NCBI GenBank assembly: GCA_003551945.1
Contig: PUNZ01000173.1
Location: forward strand, 1 to 64,000
DNA from: Halovenus sp.
GTDB lineage: Archaea; Halobacteriota; Halobacteria; Halobacteriales; Haloarculaceae
Direction of reading: 5' to 3'
DNA length: 64,000 bases
Positions 9,113 through 18,249 of this stretch are shown piece by piece (the first letter of the stretch is position 1; every line of letters starts with the position of its first letter). The position numbers and the translations under genes are program-made. Below the pieces are notes generated by a model. That model ran no database searches. It was not told where the DNA came from and saw only the letters and a list, made by a program, of their open reading frames with translations.

Positions 9113-9706
9113 CTATTTGCGGCTCAAAACGTGCGATTGCGTGTGTTTCGGAAAGAGCTCTTCGACGAGATCCGGCGAGTGTGTTTCGGCGATAAGTGCC
9201 CGGATTTCTGTCTCGTAATCACCTTTCGGAATCAGTTCCGAGGGGCCGGATTCGACGACCAGTCGTTCTTCGACGAGTGCGTCGATAGCCTCCCGGCCAT
9301 AGCCAGCGAGCGGTGAAAGATATGACACCCCGAATCGGTCTTCCACACTCTGTGCCAGCGACCGGTCGATAGTCGGAACGCGGTCATCGCGGCGCGTGCC
9401 GTCTGCAATAACGCTGTAATTCGTTTGTCGAGCAACTGCTTCGAGTGCTTGCTCGTGGATAAACTGGATGCCGTTACGTGGGAAGCCGTCCGCAATGATT
9501 TTCTCCGCGGCAGTTTCGGCAATCTCGCGGTCAAGTTCGACCAGCTGCGCTGAGAGTCCGACGCCTCTCGCAGCCTCCATTGCGTGGGTGTAATCATCGG
9601 TAATCCCGCAGCTACAGCAGAGAGCGGTGACGTCGTAAAACGGGTCGAGAAGCACGGCAGCGAGCGTCGAGTCTTTTCCACCACTGTACAGGAGACCGAC
9701 CTCCAT
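9113..9706 (-). CDS. PP-loop ATPase (alpha-hydrolase-like) protein
   Basis: Protein of 197 residues with the PP-loop pyrophosphatase signature SGGKDST at residues 8-14 followed by an adenine-nucleotide alpha-hydrolase fold. Such enzymes adenylate a substrate, often a tRNA base or a carboxylate. Cysteines cluster at CCSCG (about 30-34), and a TRRDDRVP motif appears in the middle. The substrate is unknown. Translation starts one base after the stop of the upstream PDCD5 gene, so the two are almost certainly cotranscribed, placing it in a translation-linked neighbourhood. Confidence 0.75.
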   Translation of the reverse strand: MEVGLLYSGGKDSTLAAVLLDPFYDVTALCCSCGITDDYTHAMEAARGVGLSAQLVELDREIAETAAEKIIADGFPRNGIQFIHEQALEAVARQTNYSVIADGTRRDDRVPTIDRSLAQSVEDRFGVSYLSPLAGYGREAIDALVEERLVVESGPSELIPKGDYETEIRALIAETHSPDLVEELFPKHTQSHVLSRK

Positions 9707-10060
9707 CTATCGACGCTTGATGTTGAAGCTTTTCGAGTCAGGCGTGATTTCTCTGAGGATTTGTTTCATCTGGTCCTCGTCGATTTTCCCCTGTACTCGG
9801 CCACTCTGTGCCAGTGCAACAACCTGCTGTTCAACCTGTTCACCGACTTGTGGTTTTGACATCTTGACCGTGTTCAGCCGTTTCCGTGCACCATCAGTGA
9901 GATGCTGTCGGAGGACTGCCTTTTTCTGTGCCTCCATCTGCTGGCGCTGGGCTTCTGCAGCCTCGTTTGCGCCCTCCTCCGACTGGGCCTGGTCCTGCAG
10001 TTCTTGAAGTTTCTGTTCACGAAGCCGTTCCAGTTCTTCCTCGTTCGGCTCGCCACTCAT
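9707..10060 (-). CDS. PDCD5-family DNA-binding protein
   Basis: Small protein of 117 residues. It has a long charged N-terminal helix ([18 protein letters not shown]), a central three-helix core with [17 protein letters not shown], and a C-terminal IKRR tail, all matching the archaeal homologue of human PDCD5 (annotated as a DNA-binding or chaperone-associated protein). The start at 10060 ([10 protein letters not shown]) is the usual family start; the frame remains open to 10087. It is the first gene of a two-gene unit with the PP-loop protein. In many archaea this gene sits next to ribosomal protein S19e, but no S19e gene is seen here. Confidence 0.9.
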   Translation of the reverse strand: MSGEPNEEELERLREQKLQELQDQAQSEEGANEAAEAQRQQMEAQKKAVLRQHLTDGARKRLNTVKMSKPQVGEQVEQQVVALAQSGRVQGKIDEDQMKQILREITPDSKSFNIKRR

Positions 10061-10179
10061 AGTACGTGTTTGTCTATTCTCGGGCAAAACGGTTTCGGAG
10101 ACTCATGACAAATTCCATCGTCGCTAAAGTGGAGAAACACAGCCAAAGACCAATACCCGTTGAACCCATAGAATAGCCA

Positions 10180-10689
10180 ATGAGCGAGCGGGAAAAAGAA
10201 CTTGAACGTGACCTCCAAACCGACACAGAGTTCGATTTTTCGACTGAGTTCGGGAGCGTTCAGAACGAAACAGAGACCACGACACAGGCGACCGAAGCCG
10301 AGAGCGGTCGCGTTCGGAGTCGCCTGGGGTCAGTCGTTAACACGAAAGCCATTGTTGCCGCAGCACTCCTCTCTCTCCTCGGTGTGTTTCTCGTTGGACT
10401 TGTTCCGCTTGTTCCCGCAGTTGTAACGTCGATACTCGGAATATTTGTGGGCGTTTTTCTTTACGGAACAGTTGCACGAGATAGCCGGTACGTCGAAAGC
10501 GGCCTCGCGGGTGTCTTGGTCGGTGCAGGCTCTGCGCTCTGGAGCTATTTCCCACTGTCCGTGCTCGGCGCGAGTACAACGCTGCTCGGTATTGGCGTCG
10601 TTGGCGGTCTTGTTGCTGGGATTGCAGGCCATTATTTCGGTCGTGACTTACGAGATGGAATGACGCGGGATATCGAGCCAAAACAGTGA
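10180..10689 (+). CDS. Predicted four-helix membrane protein of unknown function
   Basis: Protein of 169 residues. An acidic, Thr/Glu-rich cytoplasmic-looking N-terminus (residues 1-50) is followed by about four hydrophobic segments between 55 and 155, rich in Gly and Ala (VAGIAGHYFGRDLRDG near the end). The glycine spacing resembles glycine-zipper membrane proteins. I recognise no named family. It lies alone between the PDCD5 unit, from which it diverges, and the hydrolase gene on its right, with which it converges. Confidence 0.6.
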   Translation: MSEREKELERDLQTDTEFDFSTEFGSVQNETETTTQATEAESGRVRSRLGSVVNTKAIVAAALLSLLGVFLVGLVPLVPAVVTSILGIFVGVFLYGTVARDSRYVESGLAGVLVGAGSALWSYFPLSVLGASTTLLGIGVVGGLVAGIAGHYFGRDLRDGMTRDIEPKQ

Positions 10690-10714
10690 CCAAAAAGCAG
10701 ATGTTCGTTTTCAG

Positions 10715-11497
10715 CTATTGGATTTGGTGCTCATCAAAAAATCCGAGCAGTCGGTCGTTGACTGCACGTGAGTGTTCGATATAGCAGAGGCGCTTGCCTT
10801 CGACTGGCTCAAAAGTCCCTCGGGGAAGGTTTCCACCGAGTTCGCGACCAGCCTCCATCGAAACGAGCGGGTCAGAAACACCATGACAGATAAGCGCTGG
10901 ACGGGTCAGTTCATACGGGTTGGTTAGTTCGAACGCTTCCATCGACTGGTGGAGCCGTTGTACCGTCTCTTGCGTTGCATCTTCTTCGACCCGCCAATCG
11001 GATATCTGATCGATAATTTCCGATTGTGCGTCACGAAAGGAGGAAGTGAACGCACCGGAAAGGGCGTCTGCAAATGCATCTTTGGTTCGCGTAGGGGGAT
11101 ACAAAGCGTTGAACTCCCCTGTATCAATACCCGAGGGGTCGCTGGCTGTGCCAAATACCGTCAGTGTGTGGGCGCGATTGAACCGGCGAGCATACTGAAG
11201 TGCAACCATCCCGCCAAGGCCAGCACCCACCAAATGAGCACGAGTGGTTTCGGTCGCTTTGAGAACTGCTTCGAGGTCCCCAACCAGTGTCTCGATATTG
11301 TATCCCTCCCGTGGGGTATCCGACCGTCCCACACCGCGCATGTCCCACACGAGCGTCTCATAGGGTCCTGCAACTGCGGGGGCTTGCCACCCCCACTGCC
11401 ATGCACCGAACCCACAGTCACCGATGAATGCGACTGTCTCACCGCTTCCATCCAATTCGTAATAGAGGTCAACTCCGTCGTTGGTTGCGTACGGCAC
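10715..11497 (-). CDS. Alpha/beta-hydrolase-fold protein lacking the nucleophile Ser
   Basis: Protein of 260 residues with the alpha/beta-hydrolase layout: oxyanion region around GDCGFGAWQWGWQ, WDMRGVGRSD, a late Asp (CHGVSDPLVS) and His (CYIEHSRAVND). At the nucleophile elbow the sequence reads GAGLGG (residues 91-96), so the usual Ser/Cys/Asp position is Gly93. It may be non-catalytic or use another residue. It begins with GTG at 11497, two bases after the TAA of the small gene before it, so the two are probably cotranscribed. The closest family look is haloperoxidase/esterase-like. Confidence 0.75.
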   Translation of the reverse strand: MPYATNDGVDLYYELDGSGETVAFIGDCGFGAWQWGWQAPAVAGPYETLVWDMRGVGRSDTPREGYNIETLVGDLEAVLKATETTRAHLVGAGLGGMVALQYARRFNRAHTLTVFGTASDPSGIDTGEFNALYPPTRTKDAFADALSGAFTSSFRDAQSEIIDQISDWRVEEDATQETVQRLHQSMEAFELTNPYELTRPALICHGVSDPLVSMEAGRELGGNLPRGTFEPVEGKRLCYIEHSRAVNDRLLGFFDEHQIQ

Positions 11498-11499
11498 AA

Positions 11500-11766
11500 T
11501 TATTCGTCAAAAACGCGGCTTTCAGTTTTCATGGCTTCGATTTGCTCAGCAGCTTTTTCTGCTTGTTCAGGGAACAGCGCGATTTCAACGGTATTTCCGC
11601 TTTCATCTTCACACGCAATTTTGACGCGTTCATCGCCAAACTCACGGATTTCGAGAGACGTTACGTCATAGAGCTTTGTCGTTGCGGTATTATTTGAGGT
11701 GCCAACGTGTTTCAACGAGCCGTCTTTCAGTTCGAACATAAAGTTGTCGAGGTCGATTGTTATCAT
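11500..11766 (-). CDS. Small conserved-looking acidic protein
   Basis: Protein of 88 residues, acidic and soluble. Alternating strands (ITIDLDNFMFELKDGSLKHV, KIACEDESGNTVEIALF) are followed by one amphipathic helix (EQAEKAAEQIEAMKTE). It resembles small haloarchaeal proteins of unknown function. The tight spacing (two bases) to the hydrolase start suggests a shared transcript. No catalytic motif is visible. Confidence 0.6.
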   Translation of the reverse strand: MITIDLDNFMFELKDGSLKHVGTSNNTATTKLYDVTSLEIREFGDERVKIACEDESGNTVEIALFPEQAEKAAEQIEAMKTESRVFDE

Positions 11767-11829
11767 AGCAACTCCTCAGAGGGGAGCAAAGTTAGGGTTT
11801 CGGACAGGGCCGCTATGTAGAGACGCGAG

Positions 11830-12411
11830 CTAGTCGTCTGCGCCTTTGTTCTGAGCGCTGCGGAATGAAGGTGGGTCAGGTTCTATGTGAGCATATTCGA
11901 CGACTCGCTGACCCAGCGTTTCGACACGCTCTGCGAGGTCTTCATCACGAAATTCGCCGTCTTCAATCTCAGTGCGTGCTTGTGGAATGGCAACTTGATG
12001 TGGGACCACCCAGGCGTTTACCGACCGACAGACAGCACGGAGATGTTCAAGCGCCGGGGTTGGAAAACCGCCGCCAGCGACGGTCAACAGGCCAACAGTC
12101 GTGTCGGTAAACTCATCGAAGCCACAGTAATCGAGCGCATTCTTCAAGGCTGATGAGTATGAGCCATGGTACAGTGGCGTACCGAGAATGAGAGAATCAG
12201 CAGCTGTAAAGTCTGCTTTGAGCTGGGCGGCATCGCCAACCTCTCTGTTATCTGCATCAAAAACAGGTAAGTCATACTCTCGAAGGTCAACAAGCTGTGT
12301 CGTCGCGCCGTATTCACGGGATTCAGCAAGCGCATGCTTGACTGCAATTCGTGTGTAACTTTCGTCGCGTAGGCTACCGACCACGCCGACAATATGCGGG
12401 GGGGAAGACAT
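11830..12411 (-). CDS. NAD(P)H-dependent FMN reductase / flavodoxin-fold protein
   Basis: Protein of 193 residues with the flavodoxin-like FMN reductase fold. The N-terminal phosphate-binding loop GSLRDESYTR follows the first strand. The middle has the GTPLYHGSYSSALKNALDYCG motif that contacts FMN in this family, and the later GGGFPTPALEHLR fits the third loop. Such enzymes reduce FMN, quinones or azo compounds with NAD(P)H. The length is normal. About 100 bases of leader region separate it from the divergent DUF5787 gene. Confidence 0.85.
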   Translation of the reverse strand: MSSPPHIVGVVGSLRDESYTRIAVKHALAESREYGATTQLVDLREYDLPVFDADNREVGDAAQLKADFTAADSLILGTPLYHGSYSSALKNALDYCGFDEFTDTTVGLLTVAGGGFPTPALEHLRAVCRSVNAWVVPHQVAIPQARTEIEDGEFRDEDLAERVETLGQRVVEYAHIEPDPPSFRSAQNKGADD

Positions 12412-12515
12412 TGTTCATTCTCAGATGTCAGTTACTAAAGTCCCGGTGATTTCCCACAATTCCTGTCAGCGAGCCGTTCGATATACTCAACAATCTCCCA
12501 TTCCTGAGAGAGACT

Positions 12516-13556
12516 GTGGACTCGGAGTTTCAGTTCGAATTGGGTGTTTGTCAGTGGGCCGAGCAGTTCTGGCCGCCTGAGAGACGACGAACCAAGCCAG
12601 TCATCGTTGCCCGTCAACTCGGCACGAAGCGTCGGCGGTGGGATACGCTCGTTATCGAATGTAACGCCGAGGGACTCAGACAACGAGCCAACTTTGGAAC
12701 AAAGCGATTGGATTCAAATCTGCTACACGTTGTCCGGAATGCCCCCGCCTCGTACGAATGGTATCGGGATGCTCTGCCTGAACCATCCTACCCGTGGCGG
12801 TACGTCAGAGACGCAGTCCACCAGGCAGCGGACCGCGGTCTGATTAAGCGCAGGCGTGGGCATGGTGGCCGAATCGAACTTAAGCGAAAGTGGACCTATC
12901 CTGAATGGGTTGAACGAATCGTTGCTATCGAAAATAAGCCTGATCTTGATGCGAGTGCCGCCCGTGACCTGGCCACCCAACTGGAACGAGATATTGCACT
13001 CTCACTTGCCGATGAAGTCTGGGTCGCAACAGCGACGACGGACGACTCAGTTGAGCCAGTGTTACTCACAGAGCGACCACAAGAGGCTGGGATTATGACA
13101 ATTGACTCCGGAATCCGCGGTAAAGACAGCGCGGCAGTTGTCTGGCATCCGAGTACGCTCGATGTCTCCGCGCCGGGAACCCGAATTCTCGAACAACCAA
13201 CAGGTGGCAAATATGATGCGTCTGCCTGTCGATTTGAGTACGTTTCGCCAGCGTGGAAAGCAACCAAGCGTCTAGAGATAGCCGAACGAGCATACGAGCG
13301 CGGCTGGCGGTCGTATCTCTCATCGATGCGTCCGGACTGTCGGTATTTTGAACTGCGACCCGAACCTGATGTGCCCAGACCCTACTGCAGCGCGAAAGCC
13401 TGTTACCAGACTGCCCGTGAGTGTGCTGGCTCGTGCGCGGCGTTCGAACCGGAACCACCGATGTGGCGACAGCACGGCTGGCCCATCACCGGCGGACCAG
13501 GTAATGGAATCAAACGGCTCTTGAGCGAACAGCGAGAACGACAGCGACCAAAGTAA
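12516..13556 (+). CDS. DUF5787 protein; possible PD-(D/E)XK nuclease with cysteine cluster
   Basis: Protein of 346 residues, beginning at GTG 12516 with SEFQFELGVCQWAE, the opening of the haloarchaeal DUF5787 family as I remember it. A hydrophobic strand ending in Asp/Glu (WDTLVIEC) and later VAIENKPDLD, with an acidic residue two positions before a Lys, resemble the E-x-K core of PD-(D/E)XK nucleases. A helix with many Asp/Arg follows (ARDLATQLERDIALSLADEV). The C-terminal 90 residues hold five cysteines spaced C-x15-C-x4-C-x6-C-x3-C, suggesting a metal or Fe-S site like those in Cas4/AddB nucleases. The nuclease assignment is inferred, not shown. Confidence 0.65.
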   Translation: MDSEFQFELGVCQWAEQFWPPERRRTKPVIVARQLGTKRRRWDTLVIECNAEGLRQRANFGTKRLDSNLLHVVRNAPASYEWYRDALPEPSYPWRYVRDAVHQAADRGLIKRRRGHGGRIELKRKWTYPEWVERIVAIENKPDLDASAARDLATQLERDIALSLADEVWVATATTDDSVEPVLLTERPQEAGIMTIDSGIRGKDSAAVVWHPSTLDVSAPGTRILEQPTGGKYDASACRFEYVSPAWKATKRLEIAERAYERGWRSYLSSMRPDCRYFELRPEPDVPRPYCSAKACYQTARECAGSCAAFEPEPPMWRQHGWPITGGPGNGIKRLLSEQRERQRPK

Positions 13557-13624
13557 TTCCTTTGTGGGCAACCACATATTACCTACGAACGTAATTACCA
13601 CTAAAAGTTGACTGAACTTAGTGC

Positions 13625-16600
13625 TCAGTCAGCACCACTTCGTGCGGCGGTTACCGGTTCGCCGGCCTCCAGTGTTGCGGAGTCTGGAAGTTCGGTTCGA
13701 ACATCTGCCTCAGGATGTTCTTGGATGATTTCTGCGTACGCATCTGGAAGTACTCTGGTAAACTGCTCAACTGCATCGTCCCAATTATCGAGTAGTTCCG
13801 TCGCCCGTTCAGAGCCAGTGTAGGCAGCGTGGTTCTCAACGAGACGAGCGAGCATCTCGCGGTCGCTTTGGTCCAGCTCGTCCGATAGAGAGACCATCCC
13901 GGTGTTTGCGCGGTCTTCCAACGTCCCATCAGGGTTGTAAACATACGCAACACCACCGGACATTCCGGCTGCGAAGTTCTTGCCAGTTTCCCCGAGAACG
14001 GCGATTGCTCCTCCAGTCATATACTCACAGCCGTGGTCACCGACCGATTCAACAACTCCTTTGACACCAGAGTTACGGACGGCAAACCGTTCCCCTGCGG
14101 CACCGTTGATATAACATTCACCCTGCGTTGCACCGTAGAGGGCAACGTTGCCGGTAATGATGTTCTCGCTTGCCTTGTAGGAGGCTGACTCCGGGGTTCG
14201 AACGATTAATTTTCCGCCAGAGAGCCCTTTGCCAACGTAATCGTTTGCCGTTCCAACAAGGTCCATTGTCACACCATCTTGGACGAAGGCACCGAAGCTC
14301 TGTCCTGCCGTTCCATCGAAGCGGATCGTCGCAGTATCATTCGGAAGGCCAGCCGTTCCGTTCGCCTGTGAGATACGGTTTGACAGCGTTGCACCCACCG
14401 TGCGGTCGACGTTCGTAATCTCCGTATCGATGGTTACTGGTTCGCCATGTTCGATGGCCGGTTCAAGCTCAGCAAGCAGTTCCCAGTCGAGTTGCGAGTC
14501 GATGTCGTGGTTCTGCTCTTGGGTCTTATAGCGGTCGACGCCTTCCGGCCGGTCAGGTTCGACAAGCATGGATGATAGGTCAACTTTTTTCGCTTTCTCC
14601 TGGGTGACATCATCGCGCTGTCGAAGCACGTCAACCCGACCAATCATCTCATCGACCGACCGGAAGCCGAGTTCCGCCATAATTTCCCGGAGTTCCTGTG
14701 CCATGAACGTCATGTAGTTGATGACATGCTGTGGCTCTCCAGGGAATCGCTCGCGGAGCTTTTCGTTTTGTGTTGCGACACCGACTGGACAAGTGTTTTC
14801 GTGACACTGTCGCGCCATCACACAGCCGGACGTGACTAGAGATGCAGTTCCGAAGCCGTAGCCTTCCGCACCAAGCAACGCCGCAATGGCGACATCGCGT
14901 CCTGTTTTGAGTCCGCCGTCAGTCGTGACGCGAATCCGGTCGCGTAGACCAGTCGTACAGAGCAGTTGGTTCGCCTCTGCGACGCCAAGTTCCCACGGAA
15001 TGCCTGCGTTCTTAATCGATGTTTTTGGCGAGGCACCTGTTCCGCCGTCATACCCCGAGATGTGCACAACATCTGCGTTTGCCTTGGCGACACCCGCAGC
15101 GATGATTCCAACGCCAGCTTCTGCAACCAGTTTCACGTTGATATCCGCCTCCGGATTGGCTGCCTTTAGGTCGCGAATAAGCTGTTTGAGGTCCTCAATT
15201 GAGTAAATGTCGTGAAGTGGCGGCGGTGAAATGAGTCCGACACCCGGCGTTGCATACCGGACGTGAGCAATCATCTCGTTCACTTTCTTGCCGGGGAGGT
15301 GCCCACCTTCGCCAGGTTTTGACCCCTGTGCCATCTTAATCTGCAGTTCGTCAGCGGCTGCCAGATAAGTCGACGTCACCCCAAACCGGCCCGACGCAAC
15401 CTGCTTCGTCGAGCAGTCCTTTTCGGTATCAAAACGCTCGGGTGGTTCACCACCTTCACCAGTGTTCGCTGTCGCACCAAGACGGTTCATGGCGATTGCA
15501 TTGTTTTCATGCATCTCCGGCGAGAGCGACCCGAGCGACATGGCGGAGGTTTCGAATCGTTTTACAATTTCTTCGATTGGCTCGACCTCGTCAATCGGAA
15601 CGGAGTCTCTGTGTTCTGTCTCGAAATCAAGCAACCCACGAAGCGCGGCGAGCTGTTCAGTCTGGTCATTGATGAGTTCGGCAAATTCGGAGTAGGTTTC
15701 ATAATCTCCCGTTCGGACAGCTCGCTGGAGCGTGCTCACTGTTTGTGGGTTCCACTGGTGATAAATACCGCCCGTCCGGTTCTCATACTCACCCACGCGC
15801 TCGAGGTTTGCCTCATCATCGCTCCAGGCAACCGCGTGACGGTCCAAGAGGTCGCTTTCGATTTCCTCAATGCCGATTCCCTGCGTTCGGTTTTCGGTTC
15901 CCTCGAAGTATTCGGCGATGAACTCAGCTGAGAGGCCAACCGCCTCAAAAATCTGTGCCCCTTGGTAGCTTTCGACCGTCGAAATGCCCATCTTCGCCAT
16001 CGTCTTCAATAGACCATCCTCGATAGCGTTGATGTAGGCGTCGATAGCCATACTCACATCTGCTCCGTCTGGCCCGGCAACGAGGTCTGCAATAGTTTCG
16101 TATGCAAGATATGGATTTATTGCACCCGCACCGTAGCCAATAAGCGTCGCAAAATGGTGGACTGCACGTGGGTCGCCTGATTCAAGAACGAGACCTACAT
16201 GGTTGCGTTTGCCGTTTCGGACGAGATGGTGGTGCACGCCGCTGACAGCGAGCAGCGATGAGATTGGTGCCCGGTCCGGCCCGGCGTTACGGTCTGAGAG
16301 AACGAGAATGTCGTGTTCATCTGCAAGGTCTGCAGCCTCTGTACGAACCCGTTCGATTGCTTCTTCGAGCGACTGCTCATCTGCATCAAACGTAATGTCA
16401 ACAACTCCGCTCGACATCCCGTTCGCATCGAGGGCTTTGATTGCTTCAGTTGTCTGGTCGGTGAGAATCGGAGAGTCGAGCACTAGCTGACGAGCGTGTT
16501 CCGGAGTCTCTTCAAGCAGATTTCGCTGATGTCCAAGCCGTGTTTCAAGGCTCGTGACCAACTCTTCGCGGATGTAATCAAGCGGCGGGTTTGAAACCTG

Positions 16601-18181
16601 TGCGAACAACTGTTTGAAGTAGGTAAACAGCGGTCGGTTGTGCTGTGAGAGGACTGAAAGCGGGGTATCATCTCCCATCGAGCCGACGGGGTCTTTCCCC
16701 TTTTCTGCCATCGGTTCGAGCAGATGGTCGACCTCGTCATAGGTATAGCCGTGCATCGCCTGATACGCTCTGAGCTGTCCGACGCTATCCTGTGGTGTGT
16801 TATCGTCATTTTCCGTGATATCCTCGACGACAACTTGCTCCTGGTCAACCCATTCACCGTATTTTTCATCGGAAAGCCCTTCAAACACCTCCGAATCTGG
16901 GATGATTCGTCCTTCATCAGGGTCAGCAAGGAAACACTGTCCAGGTTGCAGGCGACCTCGCTCAACGATTTCACTCTCATCGTAATCGAGTGCACCAACC
17001 TCTGATGCCATGACGAGCGTATTGTCTTCAAGGACGTCGTAACGACACGGACGAAGGCCGTTTCGGTCGAGGACAGCACCAACACGTTCTCCATCAGTTG
17101 CCGCAACAAGGGCAGGGCCGTCCCACGGTTCGACAAGCGAGGCGTGATAGTCGTAGAAATCGCGGCAGTGCTCAGGAACGGCGTTTTCTTCGCCGCGCCA
17201 GGCCTCAGGAATTAGCGTTCTGAGCGCGTGGGGGAGTGAACGGCCACCCATCATGAGCAGTTCAAGAGCGTTATCAACGCTTGCAGTATCCGACTGGTTT
17301 GGGTCGTCGATGATTGGCTTGATATGGTCGATATCCTCACCAAATTCATCGTGTTGAATGTCCGTCTCACGCGCCCGCATCCAGTTTATATTCCCCTGAA
17401 TCGTGTTGAACTCCCCGTTGTGGATGATGGTGCGGTATGGATGAGCGAGATGCCACGCACCGAGCGTGTTTGTCGAAAACCGGGCATGAACCATCGCAAA
17501 CGTTGATTTCATCCGGTCATCGTGCAGTTCAGGATAGTACTCCGCGACTTGCTCGGCCGTAAGCAATCCCTTATACACGAGCGTTTTGCGGTCGAGCGAG
17601 ACGATATAAAATTGCTCGGAGCCAGCGAGGTCCTGATTCTCGACCTCGTTTTCGGCGATTCGTCGGCCAACGTACAGCCGTCGGTCAAACTCCTCGGAGG
17701 AAAAGTCGGCACCGTCGACTGGGGCCACAACCACCTGAAAAACAGCAGGCTCGGAATCAAGTGCAGTCTGTCCAAGGCCAGTATTATCCGTCGGAACCTC
17801 ACGCCACGCGAGGACCTCAAGTTCTTGCGTTGCAAGTTGCGCTGCGATGAGCGATTTGAGAGCGTCGTGAGTGGTTTCGTCTTTCGGAAAGAACAGCGAA
17901 CCAACCGCATACTCTCCTGGGTCAGGAAGCGAGATAGCAAGTTCATCCGCAAAAAAGTCGTGTGGAATCTGGAGCATAATTCCCGCGCCGTCCCCGGTAT
18001 TTTCCTCGGCGCCGGTCGTTCCGCGATGTTCCATGCACTCCACGAGTTCTAATCCGTCACGTACTACCCGTGCACTTTTCCGGCCGTCGAGGTCCATGAC
18101 AACCCCGACACCACAATTTGAACGAGCGTCGGCCGGGTCTGCAAGGCCGGCGACCTCGTCCGCCATGAGTCTCTTTGTCAT
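13625..18181 (-). CDS. gltB: Glutamate synthase, large subunit (GOGAT)
   Basis: Single-chain glutamate synthase of 1518 residues that makes glutamate from glutamine and 2-oxoglutarate in ammonium assimilation. The class II glutaminase domain starts at Cys23 (SNCGVGVV, near base 18115), which becomes the N-terminal catalytic residue after a short propeptide is removed. The FMN-binding synthase barrel contains GSKPGEGGHLPGKK. The 3Fe-4S cysteines lie in CVMARQCHENTCPVG (about 14785-14825). The C-terminal glycine-rich beta-helix domain follows. No small subunit (gltD) is adjacent, so ferredoxin is the likely electron donor. The start at 18181 is preferred; Met at 18166 is possible. A perfect palindrome lies 30-44 bases upstream. 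Confidence 0.95.
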   Translation of the reverse strand: MTKRLMADEVAGLADPADARSNCGVGVVMDLDGRKSARVVRDGLELVECMEHRGTTGAEENTGDGAGIMLQIPHDFFADELAISLPDPGEYAVGSLFFPKDETTHDALKSLIAAQLATQELEVLAWREVPTDNTGLGQTALDSEPAVFQVVVAPVDGADFSSEEFDRRLYVGRRIAENEVENQDLAGSEQFYIVSLDRKTLVYKGLLTAEQVAEYYPELHDDRMKSTFAMVHARFSTNTLGAWHLAHPYRTIIHNGEFNTIQGNINWMRARETDIQHDEFGEDIDHIKPIIDDPNQSDTASVDNALELLMMGGRSLPHALRTLIPEAWRGEENAVPEHCRDFYDYHASLVEPWDGPALVAATDGERVGAVLDRNGLRPCRYDVLEDNTLVMASEVGALDYDESEIVERGRLQPGQCFLADPDEGRIIPDSEVFEGLSDEKYGEWVDQEQVVVEDITENDDNTPQDSVGQLRAYQAMHGYTYDEVDHLLEPMAEKGKDPVGSMGDDTPLSVLSQHNRPLFTYFKQLFAQVSNPPLDYIREELVTSLETRLGHQRNLLEETPEHARQLVLDSPILTDQTTEAIKALDANGMSSGVVDITFDADEQSLEEAIERVRTEAADLADEHDILVLSDRNAGPDRAPISSLLAVSGVHHHLVRNGKRNHVGLVLESGDPRAVHHFATLIGYGAGAINPYLAYETIADLVAGPDGADVSMAIDAYINAIEDGLLKTMAKMGISTVESYQGAQIFEAVGLSAEFIAEYFEGTENRTQGIGIEEIESDLLDRHAVAWSDDEANLERVGEYENRTGGIYHQWNPQTVSTLQRAVRTGDYETYSEFAELINDQTEQLAALRGLLDFETEHRDSVPIDEVEPIEEIVKRFETSAMSLGSLSPEMHENNAIAMNRLGATANTGEGGEPPERFDTEKDCSTKQVASGRFGVTSTYLAAADELQIKMAQGSKPGEGGHLPGKKVNEMIAHVRYATPGVGLISPPPLHDIYSIEDLKQLIRDLKAANPEADINVKLVAEAGVGIIAAGVAKANADVVHISGYDGGTGASPKTSIKNAGIPWELGVAEANQLLCTTGLRDRIRVTTDGGLKTGRDVAIAALLGAEGYGFGTASLVTSGCVMARQCHENTCPVGVATQNEKLRERFPGEPQHVINYMTFMAQELREIMAELGFRSVDEMIGRVDVLRQRDDVTQEKAKKVDLSSMLVEPDRPEGVDRYKTQEQNHDIDSQLDWELLAELEPAIEHGEPVTIDTEITNVDRTVGATLSNRISQANGTAGLPNDTATIRFDGTAGQSFGAFVQDGVTMDLVGTANDYVGKGLSGGKLIVRTPESASYKASENIITGNVALYGATQGECYINGAAGERFAVRNSGVKGVVESVGDHGCEYMTGGAIAVLGETGKNFAAGMSGGVAYVYNPDGTLEDRANTGMVSLSDELDQSDREMLARLVENHAAYTGSERATELLDNWDDAVEQFTRVLPDAYAEIIQEHPEADVRTELPDSATLEAGEPVTAARSGAD

Positions 18182-18210
18182 ATCAACAAAGGCAAGATGC
18201 TCAACACATA

Positions 18211-18225
18211 TCAGGGTAACCCTGA
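18211..18225. promoter_or_regulatory. Perfect 7-bp palindrome upstream of gltB
   Basis: The bases TCAGGGT-A-ACCCTGA form a perfect inverted repeat with a one-base centre, 30 bases upstream of the gltB start codon. An AT-rich promoter region (18238-18300) lies just beyond it, so the palindrome sits at or just downstream of the expected transcription start. It is a good candidate repressor site. The regulator is unknown. Confidence 0.5.
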
Positions 18226-18227
18226 AA

Positions 18228-18249
18228 TGGCAATAGTATGTTAATGCCA
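18228..18249. promoter_or_regulatory. TGGCA-N12-TGCCA inverted repeat upstream of gltB
   Basis: Five-base arms TGGCA (18228-18232) and TGCCA (18245-18249) are separated by 12 bases, directly beside the perfect palindrome. The spacing puts the arms about 17 bases apart centre to centre. It may be a second operator or part of a composite site in the gltB promoter. The arms are short, so chance is possible. Confidence 0.3.
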
